This document shows positions 1-9,745 of a stretch of DNA of 64,000 nucleotides, one piece after another. Source of the stretch: Mariniflexile jejuense (GTDB taxonomy: Bacteria; Bacteroidota; Bacteroidia; Flavobacteriales; Flavobacteriaceae); assembly GCF_042675665.1 (NCBI RefSeq), contig NZ_JBHTJI010000001.1:1178001-1242000 (forward strand), given 5' to 3'. Both the position numbers and the translations under genes were made by a program. Numbering within the stretch: the stretch's first letter is position 1; each line of letters begins with the position of its first letter. The notes beneath the pieces are model-generated. The model ran no database searches and was not told where the DNA came from. It saw only the letters and a program-made list of their open reading frames with translations.

Positions 1-1350
1 TAATGCATAAGCAGCTGTTGTTCCTGTAACATTGTTTGTAAGATTAGCATCGTAAAGTCTGTTCCAATCTATCTGTCCGTTATTTAAAAACTCTTGTTCA
101 GCTTCATAAGCTCCTGCATTATCAGGACCATCTGGATCAGACAAAAAGTAACTTGGTAATTTTTGATAGTATGTTGGGCTAGGGTTTGCGCCTCCAGCAT
201 AATCTAACCTGCTATTTCCTATTTGACCAAATTGATAACCAACGTTAGTATTTAACTTTGTTTTTTTAGAAATATTCCAGAAATGGTTTAACATTAAAAC
301 AGGTTCTTCAACTTCTTTTATACGAGAGTTGCGTTTTTCACCATCTTGATATCCCCAGAAATCATTGTATTTGATACCTTTTAAATCATATACTTCTTGC
401 GTATTTGGCGATGATTTTCCACGTCTGTTTGGTGCATAAATAGAAGTAAAGTTTAAGCTATGCTTATCTCCAAATTGTTTTTCTATAGAAGCAAAAAATG
501 AATTTGCATCATAAAAAGTAGCATCTTGATAACCTTCGTCACCCCAACGTCTGGATAGCATAACTGCCATAGACCATCCATCTTTCATTAAACCAGTAGC
601 ATAACTTGCCATAACTCTATTTGTATAACTTCTGTTAGAAGATGAATAGGTTATTTGACCGCCTTCACGATAGTTAGAAGCTCTAGTATTCATGTTTGTG
701 GTTCCTAAAATACCTCCAAAATTGTAAGCAGAAGGTGTTAATCCTGTAGTTAATTCTTGGTTTCTAACCATATCGTTTAAACCACCCCAATTACCCCATT
801 GTGGTCGTCCATCGTAAAGTTTATTCATTTCGATACCGTTTATTAAAACAGAACCGTTTTCAGAATCTAAACCTCGTACTCTAAAAAACGACGAACTAAA
901 CTCGAAAGCTGCTGTGCGTTGAAATACGTCCATTGAAGCCGATAAAAGTCCTGATATGTTATCAGAACCACTGGTATCATCGTTTAACTCATCATCAGAC
1001 AGAGCAATGGTAAACAAACCTTGATCGTTTGTAACATCAAACTCTAAAGTCATATCGCTGATGTTTACCGTTCTCGATTCGTTTACAACAATAGGATAGC
1101 GCTTAACAATATATCCTTCTTTAAAAATCTTTAAAACTTGCTCTCCTAAAGGCACATTTGCTGAAAACACAAAGCTTCCATTAGCATCGGTTTGTGTTGT
1201 TTGGTTTGTTTCTTCTATTGTAATAGAAACATCTGGAATGGGTTCAAAAGACACAGCATCTTTTACACTACCTTTTATAATAGTTTGTTGTGCAAAAACT
1301 GTGAAAACTGTAAACAATCCAAATAAAGAAATAAGTAATCTTTTTTTCAT
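1..1350 (-). CDS. TonB-dependent receptor, N-terminal part (cut by window edge)
   Basis: An open frame of 450 codons starts at the ATG at 1350-1348 and runs off the left edge without a stop. It begins with a signal peptide (MKKRLLISLFGLF..., cleaved near residue 20). Next comes a carboxypeptidase-regulatory-like beta-sandwich (about 24-105), then a plug domain containing FFRVRGLDSENGSVLINGIE and the start of a barrel. Such proteins import large ligands through the outer membrane using TonB energy. The plug and early barrel (ATGLMKDGWS, GIKYNDFWGY) resemble the receptor at 3145-5772, so the two are probably paralogues. The ligand cannot be told. It is divergent from the nuclease gene at 1489. 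Confidence 0.88.
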   Translation of the reverse strand, partial: MKKRLLISLFGLFTVFTVFAQQTIIKGSVKDAVSFEPIPDVSITIEETNQTTQTDANGSFVFSANVPLGEQVLKIFKEGYIVKRYPIVVNESRTVNISDMTLEFDVTNDQGLFTIALSDDELNDDTSGSDNISGLLSASMDVFQRTAAFEFSSSFFRVRGLDSENGSVLINGIEMNKLYDGRPQWGNWGGLNDMVRNQELTTGLTPSAYNFGGILGTTNMNTRASNYREGGQITYSSSNRSYTNRVMASYATGLMKDGWSMAVMLSRRWGDEGYQDATFYDANSFFASIEKQFGDKHSLNFTSIYAPNRRGKSSPNTQEVYDLKGIKYNDFWGYQDGEKRNSRIKEVEEPVLMLNHFWNISKKTKLNTNVGYQFGQIGNSRLDYAGGANPSPTYYQKLPSYFLSDPDGPDNAGAYEAEQEFLNNGQIDWNRLYDANLTNNVTGTTAAYAL

Positions 1351-1407
1351 ACTTTAATTTAAAAGTTATAAGTTCAAATTTGATAAATAATATTAATTTA
1401 ACGGTTA

Positions 1408-1415
1408 CAAATTTA
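1408..1415 (-). promoter_or_regulatory. Candidate -7 element for the left-edge TonB receptor
   Basis: Read on the minus strand this is TAAATTTG, an exact match to the Bacteroidota -7 element TAnnTTTG, and it implies a 5' UTR of about 50 nt. I see no clear TTG at the -33 position, so support rests on one box only. Confidence 0.3.
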
Positions 1416-1488
1416 CATTATTTATAATTAATATTTACTTTTGGCTTAAATTTTGTAACCAAAATAACATTAACGTAACATTTCACTA

Positions 1489-2544
1489 ATGAAAAAAATT
1501 AAATACTGTTTTCTACTCTTAATTTTATGCTTTATTGGTAAAGCTAATGCGCAAGAAAAAAAAGTATATAAAATACATACCGTGGCTTTTTATAATTTAG
1601 AAAACTTATTCGATCCTGTTGATGATCCAACAAAATTTGATGAAGCTAGCCCTATAATGGAATTGAATACCGATAGAGAAGCTGTTTATAAAAAGAAAGT
1701 GCATAATATGGCTCGTGTTTTAGCCGATATTGGTAAAGAAGACACAAACAATTCACCAGCTGTTATTGGTGTTTGCGAAGTTGAAAACAGAGAAGTCCTA
1801 GAAGATGTTGTAAATGATTCTTTACTAAGAGATAAAGATTATGGCATTATACATTACCACTCGCCAGATGCTAGAGGTATTGATGTGGCCTTATTATATC
1901 AGAAAAAATTATTCACTCCTATTTCAACCAGTAGCCATGAATTGAAAATTTTTGATGACCAAACTAGAAAACGCGTTTACACCAGAGACCAACTTTTAGT
2001 AAGTGGCGAATTGGAAGGCGATTTAATTCATGTACTAGTAAACCATTGGCCTTCTAGAAGCGGCGGTGAAGCACGAAGTAGACCAAAACGTGTTGCAGCA
2101 GCTAAATTGAGTAAACATTTAGTTGACTCACTTCAAGTAATAGACCCATATGCTAAAATTTTTGTTATGGGCGATTTGAATGACGACCCAACCAACGAAA
2201 GCGTTAAAAAGATTTTAAAAACTGAAAAAGACAAAGAGAAAGTAGGTTTTAAAGGCATTTATAACCCTTATGAGAGCTATTTTAAAGATGGCTTAGGTAC
2301 AACAGCATATAGAGATGCTTGGAGCTTATTCGACCAGATTATGATTACCAAACCATTGCTTGAAAAAGATTATTCTACATTTCGATTTTATAAATCTGGT
2401 ATTTACAATAAAAACTATTTAATTGAAAAAGCAGGTGCTTACAAAGGCTATCCAAAACGCAGTTGGGGTTATGGTGGTTTTACCGATGGGTTTAGCGACC
2501 ACTTTCCAGTTTATGTATATCTAATAAAAGAAATTGCTAATTAA
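1489..2544 (+). CDS. Secreted endonuclease/exonuclease/phosphatase (EEP) family protein
   Basis: 351 residues with a signal peptide cleaved after ANA (about residue 21). The EEP catalytic motifs occur in order: FYNLENLFD (metal/phosphate Asn), GVCEVEN (metal Glu), RGIDVALLY, NHWPSRSGG (His), GDLNDDP and the terminal SDHFPVY with the catalytic Asp-His. The fold cleaves phosphodiester or phosphomonoester bonds, so a periplasmic or extracellular role in nucleic acid or phosphate scavenging is an inference. The substrate cannot be read from the sequence. The gene stands alone, divergent from a TonB receptor, and ends at a strong bidirectional terminator. Confidence 0.9.
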   Translation: MKKIKYCFLLLILCFIGKANAQEKKVYKIHTVAFYNLENLFDPVDDPTKFDEASPIMELNTDREAVYKKKVHNMARVLADIGKEDTNNSPAVIGVCEVENREVLEDVVNDSLLRDKDYGIIHYHSPDARGIDVALLYQKKLFTPISTSSHELKIFDDQTRKRVYTRDQLLVSGELEGDLIHVLVNHWPSRSGGEARSRPKRVAAAKLSKHLVDSLQVIDPYAKIFVMGDLNDDPTNESVKKILKTEKDKEKVGFKGIYNPYESYFKDGLGTTAYRDAWSLFDQIMITKPLLEKDYSTFRFYKSGIYNKNYLIEKAGAYKGYPKRSWGYGGFTDGFSDHFPVYVYLIKEIAN

Positions 2545-2560
2545 TTTTCTTCTTTCAATA

Positions 2561-2597
2561 AAACAAAAAAGCGACTTTAAAAAGTCGCTTTTTTGTT
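2561..2597. terminator. Bidirectional intrinsic terminator
   Basis: Perfect stem GCGACTTT/AAAGTCGC (2571-2578 with 2581-2588), flanked by A-runs on the left and T-runs on the right, so it works in both directions. It serves the convergent genes ending at 2544 and 2610. Confidence 0.85.
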
Positions 2598-2609
2598 TTA
2601 TATACTATT

Positions 2610-3047
2610 CTAAGCTAGCCAAATACTCCAAGGAATTCTTGACAATAGCAACACTAAAGCAATGCTGTAAAAAATAGCAATTGGTTTTAATTTAGCTTTT
2701 GATGTTAACTTCTTCTTATGTTTTGAATAGCCAATTGTAATTAAAGCAACAGCTATAATGTTAACTAATGGGTGTTCTACTAAATATAAACGTGCTAAAG
2801 GGTTTTTCATAACCTCACTACCTAATTGACTCCATAAATCAAACTTTGGTGATACAAAGTAAAGCACAATACCAATAAGTAGTTGAATATGTGAAACTAT
2901 TAATGTAAAAAGTGAAATTCTAAAATCTTTAGCTTCATACTCCTTATCTCCAAACACTTTTATTAATGCGTTTACAACTGCAATAATTAAAATTAATAGT
3001 ACTAAATAAGCCCAATAAGAATGAAGTTTAAATATAGCTTGATACAT
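2610..3047 (-). CDS. Four-helix inner membrane protein, cytochrome b-like
   Basis: 145 residues with four clear hydrophobic segments (about 11-31, 45-67, 88-106 and 122-143) and no signal peptide. Histidines lie near membrane borders (LHSYW, SHIQ, EHPLV). As I recall, relatives in Flavobacteriia are often labelled cytochrome B, and these His could bind haem, but no definite haem signature is visible. A strong terminator (3102-3123) separates it from the TonB receptor upstream, so it is probably monocistronic. The function is unknown. Confidence 0.7.
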   Translation of the reverse strand: MYQAIFKLHSYWAYLVLLILIIAVVNALIKVFGDKEYEAKDFRISLFTLIVSHIQLLIGIVLYFVSPKFDLWSQLGSEVMKNPLARLYLVEHPLVNIIAVALITIGYSKHKKKLTSKAKLKPIAIFYSIALVLLLSRIPWSIWLA

Positions 3048-3101
3048 GAAAATAAGTTTTTAAAATTTAGATTACAAATGTAATAATTAAAAGCATAAAA
3101 A

Positions 3102-3123
3102 AACCGCTTCAAATGAAGCGGTT
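3102..3123 (-). terminator. Intrinsic terminator after TonB receptor
   Basis: Stem AACCGCTTC/GAAGCGGTT with a 4-nt loop. On the minus strand it is followed by a run of seven T. It lies 22 bases past the stop of the receptor at 3145-5772. Confidence 0.85.
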
Positions 3124-3144
3124 TTTTTTAAAAGCTTTATGAAA

Positions 3145-5772
3145 TTAAAACTTCAATCTCATACTGAAATTCCATGTTCTTCCATAACCAAAATATACTT
3201 GGTTAGCTGTAGACACACCTTTATATGTAGTTCCACCTGAAGTTGTATGTATGTTAGTTAAAGACTCAGCAATGTACTCTTCGTCTAAAACGTTATTTAC
3301 ATTCAATCTTAAAACAAGATTATAATCGCTATTAATTTTCCAATCGTAAGTTAAACCAGCATCTAATAAATTGTAATCTGGTAATTTTACAGCACCTCTA
3401 TTGTTTGCTGTTGAAAATTCAGAATCAGTTGGTGCAAAAGCTGCATACAAATCAGCATATGAAAGATAATCAGCATCAATACTTAGTCCTTTTAAAAACT
3501 CATATCTACCACTTACACCCCAAGAAGTTTGAGCTGCATCTCCTACTTTAGTACCATCTAAATATAAAGGATCTCCTTCTGCAACAACATTTTGATTGTC
3601 ATCATAAACAGTTTGAGATGCATTACCATCATACTTCCAATCTCCAACTGAAGCAAAACCTTTAAACATTATTTCGCTAGTTGGTTTTAAAGTAAAATCT
3701 AATTCTACACCTTTGTGAACTTGAGTTACACCTTGGTATTGATAAAATCCATTACCTGTGCTTAAACTTCCACTTACAACTCTATCTGCCCATGTTGTAT
3801 GATACACGTTTATATTAGCAGCAAAAATATCGCCTCTAAACCCATAACCAGCTTCAAAACCTGTGATTTTTTCATTTGTTAATAATGGATTAACATTATT
3901 TCTGAAATTTAAAAACATGTTATCTTGGTAAGGTTGTCTTGAATAATGACCAGCATTTACAAATACATTATGTTGCTCATTAATGTTGTAATTGGCTCCT
4001 GCTTTAATATTAAAACCATCATTAGTTACTTTTTCAGACTTTTCGTTTCCTTTAGTATAATTGAAATAGTCAAAACGTTGATTAGATTGTGTGGAATAAG
4101 CTCCTTGAATAAAGGCTGAAATTTTATCCTTAGCATATTCTAATTGACCAAAACCACCTAAATAACGAATATTTTCTGGGTTATCGTACCCTAATCGTTG
4201 ATTTCTTGGAGTATTATGAAATGTTGCAGCCCATGCGTTTGCACTGTAAGCTTGTGTAACTACGTAGTCATTTCCTAATTGTTGGTTAGTTGTATCATCA
4301 TCCCAACCATCTAAACCTAAAAAGTCTACTACGCGTCTGTAGTGTTCTCCATGGTATGATCGCCCATCAAAACCAACATTAAAACTTAAAGTTTCACTTA
4401 TTTGATGGTTAAAATTAGATACTATGCCGTACCATTTGTGTTCATTAACACTAGATCTAATTATATCTGCTTTTCCAGCGGCATAAGTTGATCTTCTTGC
4501 TCCAACTATTTGACCGTTTGTTGGCGTAATAGATTTATTGATAGCTGTTTGCTTATCTAAATCAAAATAATCTCCAACATCAGAACTATAATTTCTTAAA
4601 CCAATAGAGCCTCCTCTACCATAAGAAGCATATAAAACTGTTGATAAACTTGAAGCTTCGTTTATATCCCAATCCCAACTTAAGTTGGCAATAGGTTTGT
4701 GATAATAATTACCTGCTCCCGCAGCAATTCTCTCTCCATTTAAAAGCCCCCATTGATCATTATACTTTAAGCCTTTATCTAACAATTGTGCAATAGTATA
4801 ACGATTTCTCTGGTTATGGTTTTGAGGTGCACCAGTAATTAAGAAGTTAAATGTGTGGTTTTCATTTGGCACATAACCAACAGAGAAAAAGTAGGTTTGA
4901 CCTATACCATACATTTCTTGATTATAACCATCACCTTGCCAATGACCTAGTAAAGAAGAAAAAGACCATCCTTTATCACTTAAACCTGTTGAATAATATG
5001 CGGTTGTTTTTAAATAATTATTGTTGGCAACCATGGTTTGAAAAAAGCCACCTTCTTTTTTATCAACTGTCTTTGTAACAATATTAATTGTACCACCAAC
5101 AGATGATATTGCTAATTTTGATGATCCTAAACCACGTTGTACTTGAATGGCATTGGCTACATCTGTTACACCTTGCCAGTTAGACCAATACATTTTACCA
5201 TCTTCCATACCATTAATTGGCTGACCATTTATTAAAAACGCTGTGTTAGATTGATCAAATCCTCGTGTATTAATTCTTGCATCACCAAAACCACCACCGC
5301 TTTTAGTTGCATAAATAGATGGTGTAGATTTTAATAGTTCTGGAAACTCTTGGTTCCCTCCTTTGATAGCAATTTCGGCAGCTTTTACGGTTGAAACCGC
5401 CACAGGTGTTTGCCTGTCCTTAGCTAAATCTATAACGCCTGTTCCTGTAATAACTATTTCATCTAATGAGTTGTCTGGAGTTAATTTAATAACACCTAAA
5501 TTAGTTGTTCCTGTTACTTTTAAAGTTATGGAGCTATAACCAACAAATGAAATTACAATTTGTCCTGATGCAGTAGTTGTTTGTAATTTAAACTTTCCAT
5601 CAAAATCTGAAGATGTTCCATTAGATGTGCCTTTTTCAACAATATTAGCACCAGGTAATGGTGAATTTAATTCTGCATCTACAATAGTACCGGTTACTGT
5701 ACTTTGAGCCGTAATAACCGTAGTAAATAACAATACTACAGCCATCAATAAAAATTGAGTAGTTTTTTTCAT
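3145..5772 (-). CDS. TonB-dependent receptor, complete
   Basis: 875 residues: signal peptide (cleaved after ITA, about 22); carboxypeptidase-regulatory-like domain (24-100, with GTIVDAELNSPLPGANI and DFDGKFKL); plug domain (about 105-235, with INTRGFDQSNTAFLINGQP and GTINIVTKT); and a 22-strand-type barrel ending in aromatic FSMRLKF. Outer membrane import of an unknown substrate, energised by TonB. No SusD-like partner gene is adjacent, which argues against a classical SusCD glycan pair. It is isolated by terminators on both sides, with a -7 box at 5804-5811. Confidence 0.93.
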   Translation of the reverse strand: MKKTTQFLLMAVVLLFTTVITAQSTVTGTIVDAELNSPLPGANIVEKGTSNGTSSDFDGKFKLQTTTASGQIVISFVGYSSITLKVTGTTNLGVIKLTPDNSLDEIVITGTGVIDLAKDRQTPVAVSTVKAAEIAIKGGNQEFPELLKSTPSIYATKSGGGFGDARINTRGFDQSNTAFLINGQPINGMEDGKMYWSNWQGVTDVANAIQVQRGLGSSKLAISSVGGTINIVTKTVDKKEGGFFQTMVANNNYLKTTAYYSTGLSDKGWSFSSLLGHWQGDGYNQEMYGIGQTYFFSVGYVPNENHTFNFLITGAPQNHNQRNRYTIAQLLDKGLKYNDQWGLLNGERIAAGAGNYYHKPIANLSWDWDINEASSLSTVLYASYGRGGSIGLRNYSSDVGDYFDLDKQTAINKSITPTNGQIVGARRSTYAAGKADIIRSSVNEHKWYGIVSNFNHQISETLSFNVGFDGRSYHGEHYRRVVDFLGLDGWDDDTTNQQLGNDYVVTQAYSANAWAATFHNTPRNQRLGYDNPENIRYLGGFGQLEYAKDKISAFIQGAYSTQSNQRFDYFNYTKGNEKSEKVTNDGFNIKAGANYNINEQHNVFVNAGHYSRQPYQDNMFLNFRNNVNPLLTNEKITGFEAGYGFRGDIFAANINVYHTTWADRVVSGSLSTGNGFYQYQGVTQVHKGVELDFTLKPTSEIMFKGFASVGDWKYDGNASQTVYDDNQNVVAEGDPLYLDGTKVGDAAQTSWGVSGRYEFLKGLSIDADYLSYADLYAAFAPTDSEFSTANNRGAVKLPDYNLLDAGLTYDWKINSDYNLVLRLNVNNVLDEEYIAESLTNIHTTSGGTTYKGVSTANQVYFGYGRTWNFSMRLKF

Positions 5773-5803
5773 AATAAAGATTAATTAATTGAATTAGTCG
5801 ATG

Positions 5804-5811
5804 CAAAAATA
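5804..5811 (-). promoter_or_regulatory. -7 element of the TonB receptor promoter
   Basis: Minus-strand TATTTTTG followed by C matches the TAnnTTTG consensus. It sits about 32 bases before the ATG at 5772, giving a short leader. No exact TTG is found at -33. Confidence 0.45.
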
Positions 5812-5874
5812 CGTATTAATATCTTACTTTTATTAAGTAATTGTTAACATATCAGCCAATTTTTATTAAATAAC

Positions 5875-5908
5875 AAAAGCATCTACAGTTTTATGTATAG
5901 ATGCTTTT
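5875..5908 (-). terminator. Intrinsic terminator after pgi
   Basis: Perfect 11-bp stem (5875-5885 with 5898-5908) and a 12-nt loop, 31 bases beyond the pgi stop. On the minus strand it ends in TTTT followed by a T-rich stretch. Confidence 0.75.
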
Positions 5909-5939
5909 TGTTTATATAGGTGATTTTTTTTAAAACGAC

Positions 5940-7559
5940 TCAAGACATTCGCTTATAATGATTCAACAAATTTTGAGTTGACGAGTCGTGATTATTAACC
6001 GCGCTATTGTTAAATTCTTGTAAAATTTTACTAGCTAATTGTTTCCCTAACTCAACACCAAATTGGTCGTAGCTAAATATGTTCCAAATAATACCTTGAA
6101 CAAATATTTTATGTTCGTACATAGCTATTAATTTACCTAAACTTTCTGGTGTTAATTTGTTAATAAATATTGTATTAGTTGGTTTATTACCGTCAAATAT
6201 TTTAAACGGAATGATGCTTGATGCTGTACCTTCTGCTATTACTTCCGCTTCGGTTTTTCCATTTAATAAAGCCTCGGTTTGTGCAAAAAAGTTAGACATT
6301 AACTTATCTTGATGGTCTTGATTGCCGTGTAACGATTGTGTAAAACCTATAAAATCGGCAGGTATTAACTTTGTTCCTTGATGTATTAATTGAAAAAAAG
6401 CGTGCTGTGAATTTGTTCCTGGTTCGCCCCAAATAATAGTACCTGTTTGGTAGTCAATTGGATTTCCGTTTCTATCAATACTTTTTCCATTACTTTCCAT
6501 AATACCTTGTTGAAGGTATGTTGCAAATTGGTTTAAATATTGGCAGTATGGTATGATGGCTTCGCTTTCTGCTTTAAAAAAGTTGTTATACCAAACACTT
6601 ATTAATGCTAAAACTACTGGAATATTGGTTTTAAAATCTTCATTTTTAAAATGCTCATCCATTTTGTTTGCGCCTAGTAATAAGCTATCAAAATTTTTGT
6701 AACCTACTGCTAAACTAATGGTTAAACCTACAGCACTCCAAAGTGAAAAACGACCGCCAACCCAATCCCACATTGGGAAAATATTGTTTTCATCAATACC
6801 AAAGGCTTTTACGTTTTGAATATTGGTTGAAACTGCTACGAAGTGTTTTGCAATAGCTGCCTCTGTAGCCGATTTTAAAAACCAAGCTTTTAACGTATTT
6901 GCATTTGAAAGTGTTTCTTGTGTAGTAAAGGTTTTAGAAACAATTACAAATAGTGTAGTTTCTGGATTTAGTTTTTTAATAACTTCATTTACATGATCGC
7001 CATCAATATTACTTACAAAATGTGTAGTTAAATGATTTTTGTAATATTGAAGCGCATCTACAACCATTGCTGGACCTAAATCTGAACCACCAATACCAAT
7101 ATTTACAACATCGGTAAATGCTTTTCCTGTAAAGCCTTTTAATTCGCCATTTACAACTTGATTTGTAAATGTTTCAATTTTTTGCTTTACAGCATATATT
7201 TCTGGCATTACATTAACCCCTTCTACTTTAAAATTAGCATCTTTTGGTGCGCGTAATGCGGTGTGTAAAACGGCTCGACCTTCCGTTTCATTTATTATTT
7301 CACCAGAAAACTGACTTTTTATTGCGTCTTTTAATTTTACTTCTTCAGCTAATTCTAAAAGATAATTTAGCGTTTGTTCGGTAATTCTATTTTTTGAAAA
7401 ATCGACATAAAAATCGTCCCATTTCACTGTAAATTTATTAGCTCGCTCTTTATCTTGAGCAAACAAATCTTTCATATGAATGTTACCAAAAGTTCCGTAA
7501 TGGTCTTGAAGCTTTTTCCAAGCGTTTGTTTTTGTTGGATTGATGGTTGGTAGTGACAT
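5940..7559 (-). CDS. pgi: Glucose-6-phosphate isomerase
   Basis: 539 residues, within the normal range for the large bacterial form. It converts glucose 6-phosphate to fructose 6-phosphate in the cytoplasm. Family signatures are present: NIGIGGSDLGP (phosphate binding), the SIS segment IVSKTFTTQET, GGRFSLWSAVGL, the active-site Glu in GIMESNGKS, HQGTKLIPADFIG, and the C-terminal GVELGKQLA with the Lys used in ring opening. The start lies 4 bases after the M23 gene stop, so the two are translationally close. It is the last gene of the leftward cluster and is followed by a terminator. Confidence 0.97.
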   Translation of the reverse strand: MSLPTINPTKTNAWKKLQDHYGTFGNIHMKDLFAQDKERANKFTVKWDDFYVDFSKNRITEQTLNYLLELAEEVKLKDAIKSQFSGEIINETEGRAVLHTALRAPKDANFKVEGVNVMPEIYAVKQKIETFTNQVVNGELKGFTGKAFTDVVNIGIGGSDLGPAMVVDALQYYKNHLTTHFVSNIDGDHVNEVIKKLNPETTLFVIVSKTFTTQETLSNANTLKAWFLKSATEAAIAKHFVAVSTNIQNVKAFGIDENNIFPMWDWVGGRFSLWSAVGLTISLAVGYKNFDSLLLGANKMDEHFKNEDFKTNIPVVLALISVWYNNFFKAESEAIIPYCQYLNQFATYLQQGIMESNGKSIDRNGNPIDYQTGTIIWGEPGTNSQHAFFQLIHQGTKLIPADFIGFTQSLHGNQDHQDKLMSNFFAQTEALLNGKTEAEVIAEGTASSIIPFKIFDGNKPTNTIFINKLTPESLGKLIAMYEHKIFVQGIIWNIFSYDQFGVELGKQLASKILQEFNNSAVNNHDSSTQNLLNHYKRMS

Positions 7560-7563
7560 ATTT

Positions 7564-8838
7564 TTATTTTTTTTGAGTTTTTACATCTTGAACCTCTTTT
7601 TCTTTTGAATCATCATGAATTGGCAAACCATCAAGCTGTAACTTAAGCGGTTTGATAAATTCTAAATAATCGCCTTTTAGTGCTTCTGAAATAGGTTCTG
7701 AACTTGATAGTTTCTCTTTAAACGGATCAACCTCTTTACCATTTTTCCAAAAACGGTAACAAACGTGTGGACCACCGGTATTACCCGTCATACCTATCCA
7801 ACCTATCACATCGCCTTGTTTAACATGCTGACCAACGCTTACTTTACGTTTTTGCATGTGAAGGTATTGGGTTTCATAAGTTGAATTATGTCTTATTTTT
7901 ACATAATTTCCGTTACCACCTTTGTATTGTGATGCTGTTACTACACCATTTGCAGTTGCTAAAATTGGCGTTCCAATAGGTGCTGCAAAATCGGTACCTC
8001 TATGTGGACGTAAGGCAAAACCATAATATGCTATACGCCTATTTAAGTTATATTTTGATGAGATTCTGCTAAATTGTACTGGCGCTTTTAGGAAGGCACG
8101 ACGTAAATCTTTAGCAACTTCATTATAATATTCGTATTTGTTTTTTATGGAATCGGTTCGGTATCTAAACGCATAATACGGTTTGTTTTTGTGTTTAATA
8201 ACAACTGCTTTTACGTTTTGGATGCCTGCATAAATACTATCATCAATATACTTGTCGGTATATATTACTTTAAAAGTATCGCCTTTTTGAAGTCTTGTAA
8301 AATCGATGGTCCAAGCAAAAATTTGTTCAGCTAATTTATTTGTTAATACAGCACTAACGCCTCTTTTATCCAATTCGGCAGATATGCTACCATTTAATAC
8401 GCCTGTTACTGTTTTTTCAACATATTTAATAGGTTTTCTTCTTGTGTATGCATGAATGGAATCTTGAAAACTTATTACAACAAATTCTTCTTGATTGGGT
8501 TGATATATGAAATGCTTTGGTGCTTTTAAGCTGTCTTTAGAGCAAAGTATTGTGTAAGGCTTTCCTATTTTTAATTTTCTAATATCGAATGTGTCTTTTG
8601 CTTTTTCTGATATGCTAAATATTTTAGAATAATCAACTTTATTTTGAGCTAAAATATAGCCAAAGCTATCGCCACTTCTTATAGTGTCTCTTTTTACAAC
8701 AAAATCGTTTAAATTAAAACCAAACTCATAAACATCTGGTATCTCTTCGGGAATTACTTCTACTGGTTTTTCTTCTTTTTCTTTACAACCTACAAAAACG
8801 ATTGCAAATATTAATAATACTATAAATCTGTTCCCCAT
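7564..8838 (-). CDS. M23 family metallopeptidase lipoprotein (start corrected)
   Basis: I place the start at the ATG at 8838-8836, giving 424 residues that begin with a lipoprotein signal (hydrophobic stretch ending FVGC, lipid Cys 18). A longer frame to 8916 would put 26 non-signal residues ahead of it, entirely inside the upstream dioxygenase gene. The C-terminal M23 domain (about 270-375) has HRGTD (zinc H279 and D283) and YLHM (H327), but the usual final HxH reads H358-V-C360. M23 enzymes cut peptidoglycan cross-links, so a periplasmic lipid-anchored cell wall role is likely. The gene overlaps the dioxygenase stop by 19 bases. Confidence 0.88.
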   Translation of the reverse strand: MGNRFIVLLIFAIVFVGCKEKEEKPVEVIPEEIPDVYEFGFNLNDFVVKRDTIRSGDSFGYILAQNKVDYSKIFSISEKAKDTFDIRKLKIGKPYTILCSKDSLKAPKHFIYQPNQEEFVVISFQDSIHAYTRRKPIKYVEKTVTGVLNGSISAELDKRGVSAVLTNKLAEQIFAWTIDFTRLQKGDTFKVIYTDKYIDDSIYAGIQNVKAVVIKHKNKPYYAFRYRTDSIKNKYEYYNEVAKDLRRAFLKAPVQFSRISSKYNLNRRIAYYGFALRPHRGTDFAAPIGTPILATANGVVTASQYKGGNGNYVKIRHNSTYETQYLHMQKRKVSVGQHVKQGDVIGWIGMTGNTGGPHVCYRFWKNGKEVDPFKEKLSSSEPISEALKGDYLEFIKPLKLQLDGLPIHDDSKEKEVQDVKTQKK

Positions 8839-9737
8839 GCTTCTATTTCTTGCTTTGTCCATAAGTCTGGAAAAAATATCCTCTTTTGATACTTTGGATG
8901 CATATATTTTACCCATTCACTTCCTCCTGTTGCTTCGGCGGTTTTTCCGCCTATATTTAAATAATGATTTGCAGTGTTATAATGTGCCATAACCCATTTT
9001 ATGTTTACGGTATAATCAAAATGACGCATGGCGGTAATTAACTCTTGGTTTTCTCTGGCTTCCTTAGGAAGTTCTTTAAATTTAGAGTATAAATTATTTG
9101 TGCTATAAAACTGGGCAAATCTAATGAATTCGTCTTTATATTTTTCTTCAAAAACTGTTAATGTGTAACTTTTTTTGCCTGTTTTATAATTCTTACCTGC
9201 GGCTTGCCAATATAGATGTTCAAAGGCGTTTTCATAGGTAGAATTTCTATCGATAGTATCTCTAAATCGCTTGTCAATTAAATTGATAAGTTCGGTTGAT
9301 GCAAATTCAATTTTTCTGTATTGTGCACTTTGAAAACCACTTGCAGGCGTTAATGTTGTTCTAAATTTTGTGTATTGTTCTAAATCCATACCATCTTTCA
9401 TAATGCTGAAAGATGATGTTAGCATATCAAAATACCTACTAATTCGTGATAGTTTATTTGTGAACAATTCTGCCGTTAAAGCATTACTTTTTGCAACTTG
9501 ATTAATTTCAACAAGTATCATTTTAAACAACAATTCGTTTATTTGATGATACATGATGAACACCATTTCGTCTGGAAAAACAGTACGTTGTATTTGAAGA
9601 TTTAATAAAGCATCGGTTTGAATATAATCCCAATAATTTATGGGTTTACTGTGTAATAAACCCTCCAAATAATCTTCTAAATCTTGGTTTATTGCCTCGT
9701 ATTTTTCTTTAAGTTGGTTGTTTATTTTAGATTTCAA
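8820..9737 (-). CDS. kynA: Tryptophan 2,3-dioxygenase
   Basis: 305 residues. A haem dioxygenase that opens the indole ring of tryptophan to N-formylkynurenine. Visible family features are YWDYIQTDALL, FPDEMVFIMYHQINELLFK (distal His), FRTTLTPASGFQS (substrate Arg), and the C-terminal helix with the proximal haem His in WVMAHYNTANHYL, followed by ATGGSEWVKYM. The C-terminal helix differs from the proteobacterial form but matches what I know of flavobacterial members. Upstream the DUF3108 gene ends 8 bases before the start. Downstream the M23 start overlaps the end of this gene. Confidence 0.93.
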   Translation of the reverse strand: MKSKINNQLKEKYEAINQDLEDYLEGLLHSKPINYWDYIQTDALLNLQIQRTVFPDEMVFIMYHQINELLFKMILVEINQVAKSNALTAELFTNKLSRISRYFDMLTSSFSIMKDGMDLEQYTKFRTTLTPASGFQSAQYRKIEFASTELINLIDKRFRDTIDRNSTYENAFEHLYWQAAGKNYKTGKKSYTLTVFEEKYKDEFIRFAQFYSTNNLYSKFKELPKEARENQELITAMRHFDYTVNIKWVMAHYNTANHYLNIGGKTAEATGGSEWVKYMHPKYQKRIFFPDLWTKQEIEAWGTDL

Positions 9738-9745
9738 AATGTTTT

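Noticed and set aside
3145..5772. SusC of a polysaccharide utilisation locus
   Set aside because: No SusD, glycoside hydrolase or PUL regulator is adjacent; only the generic TonB receptor call is supported.
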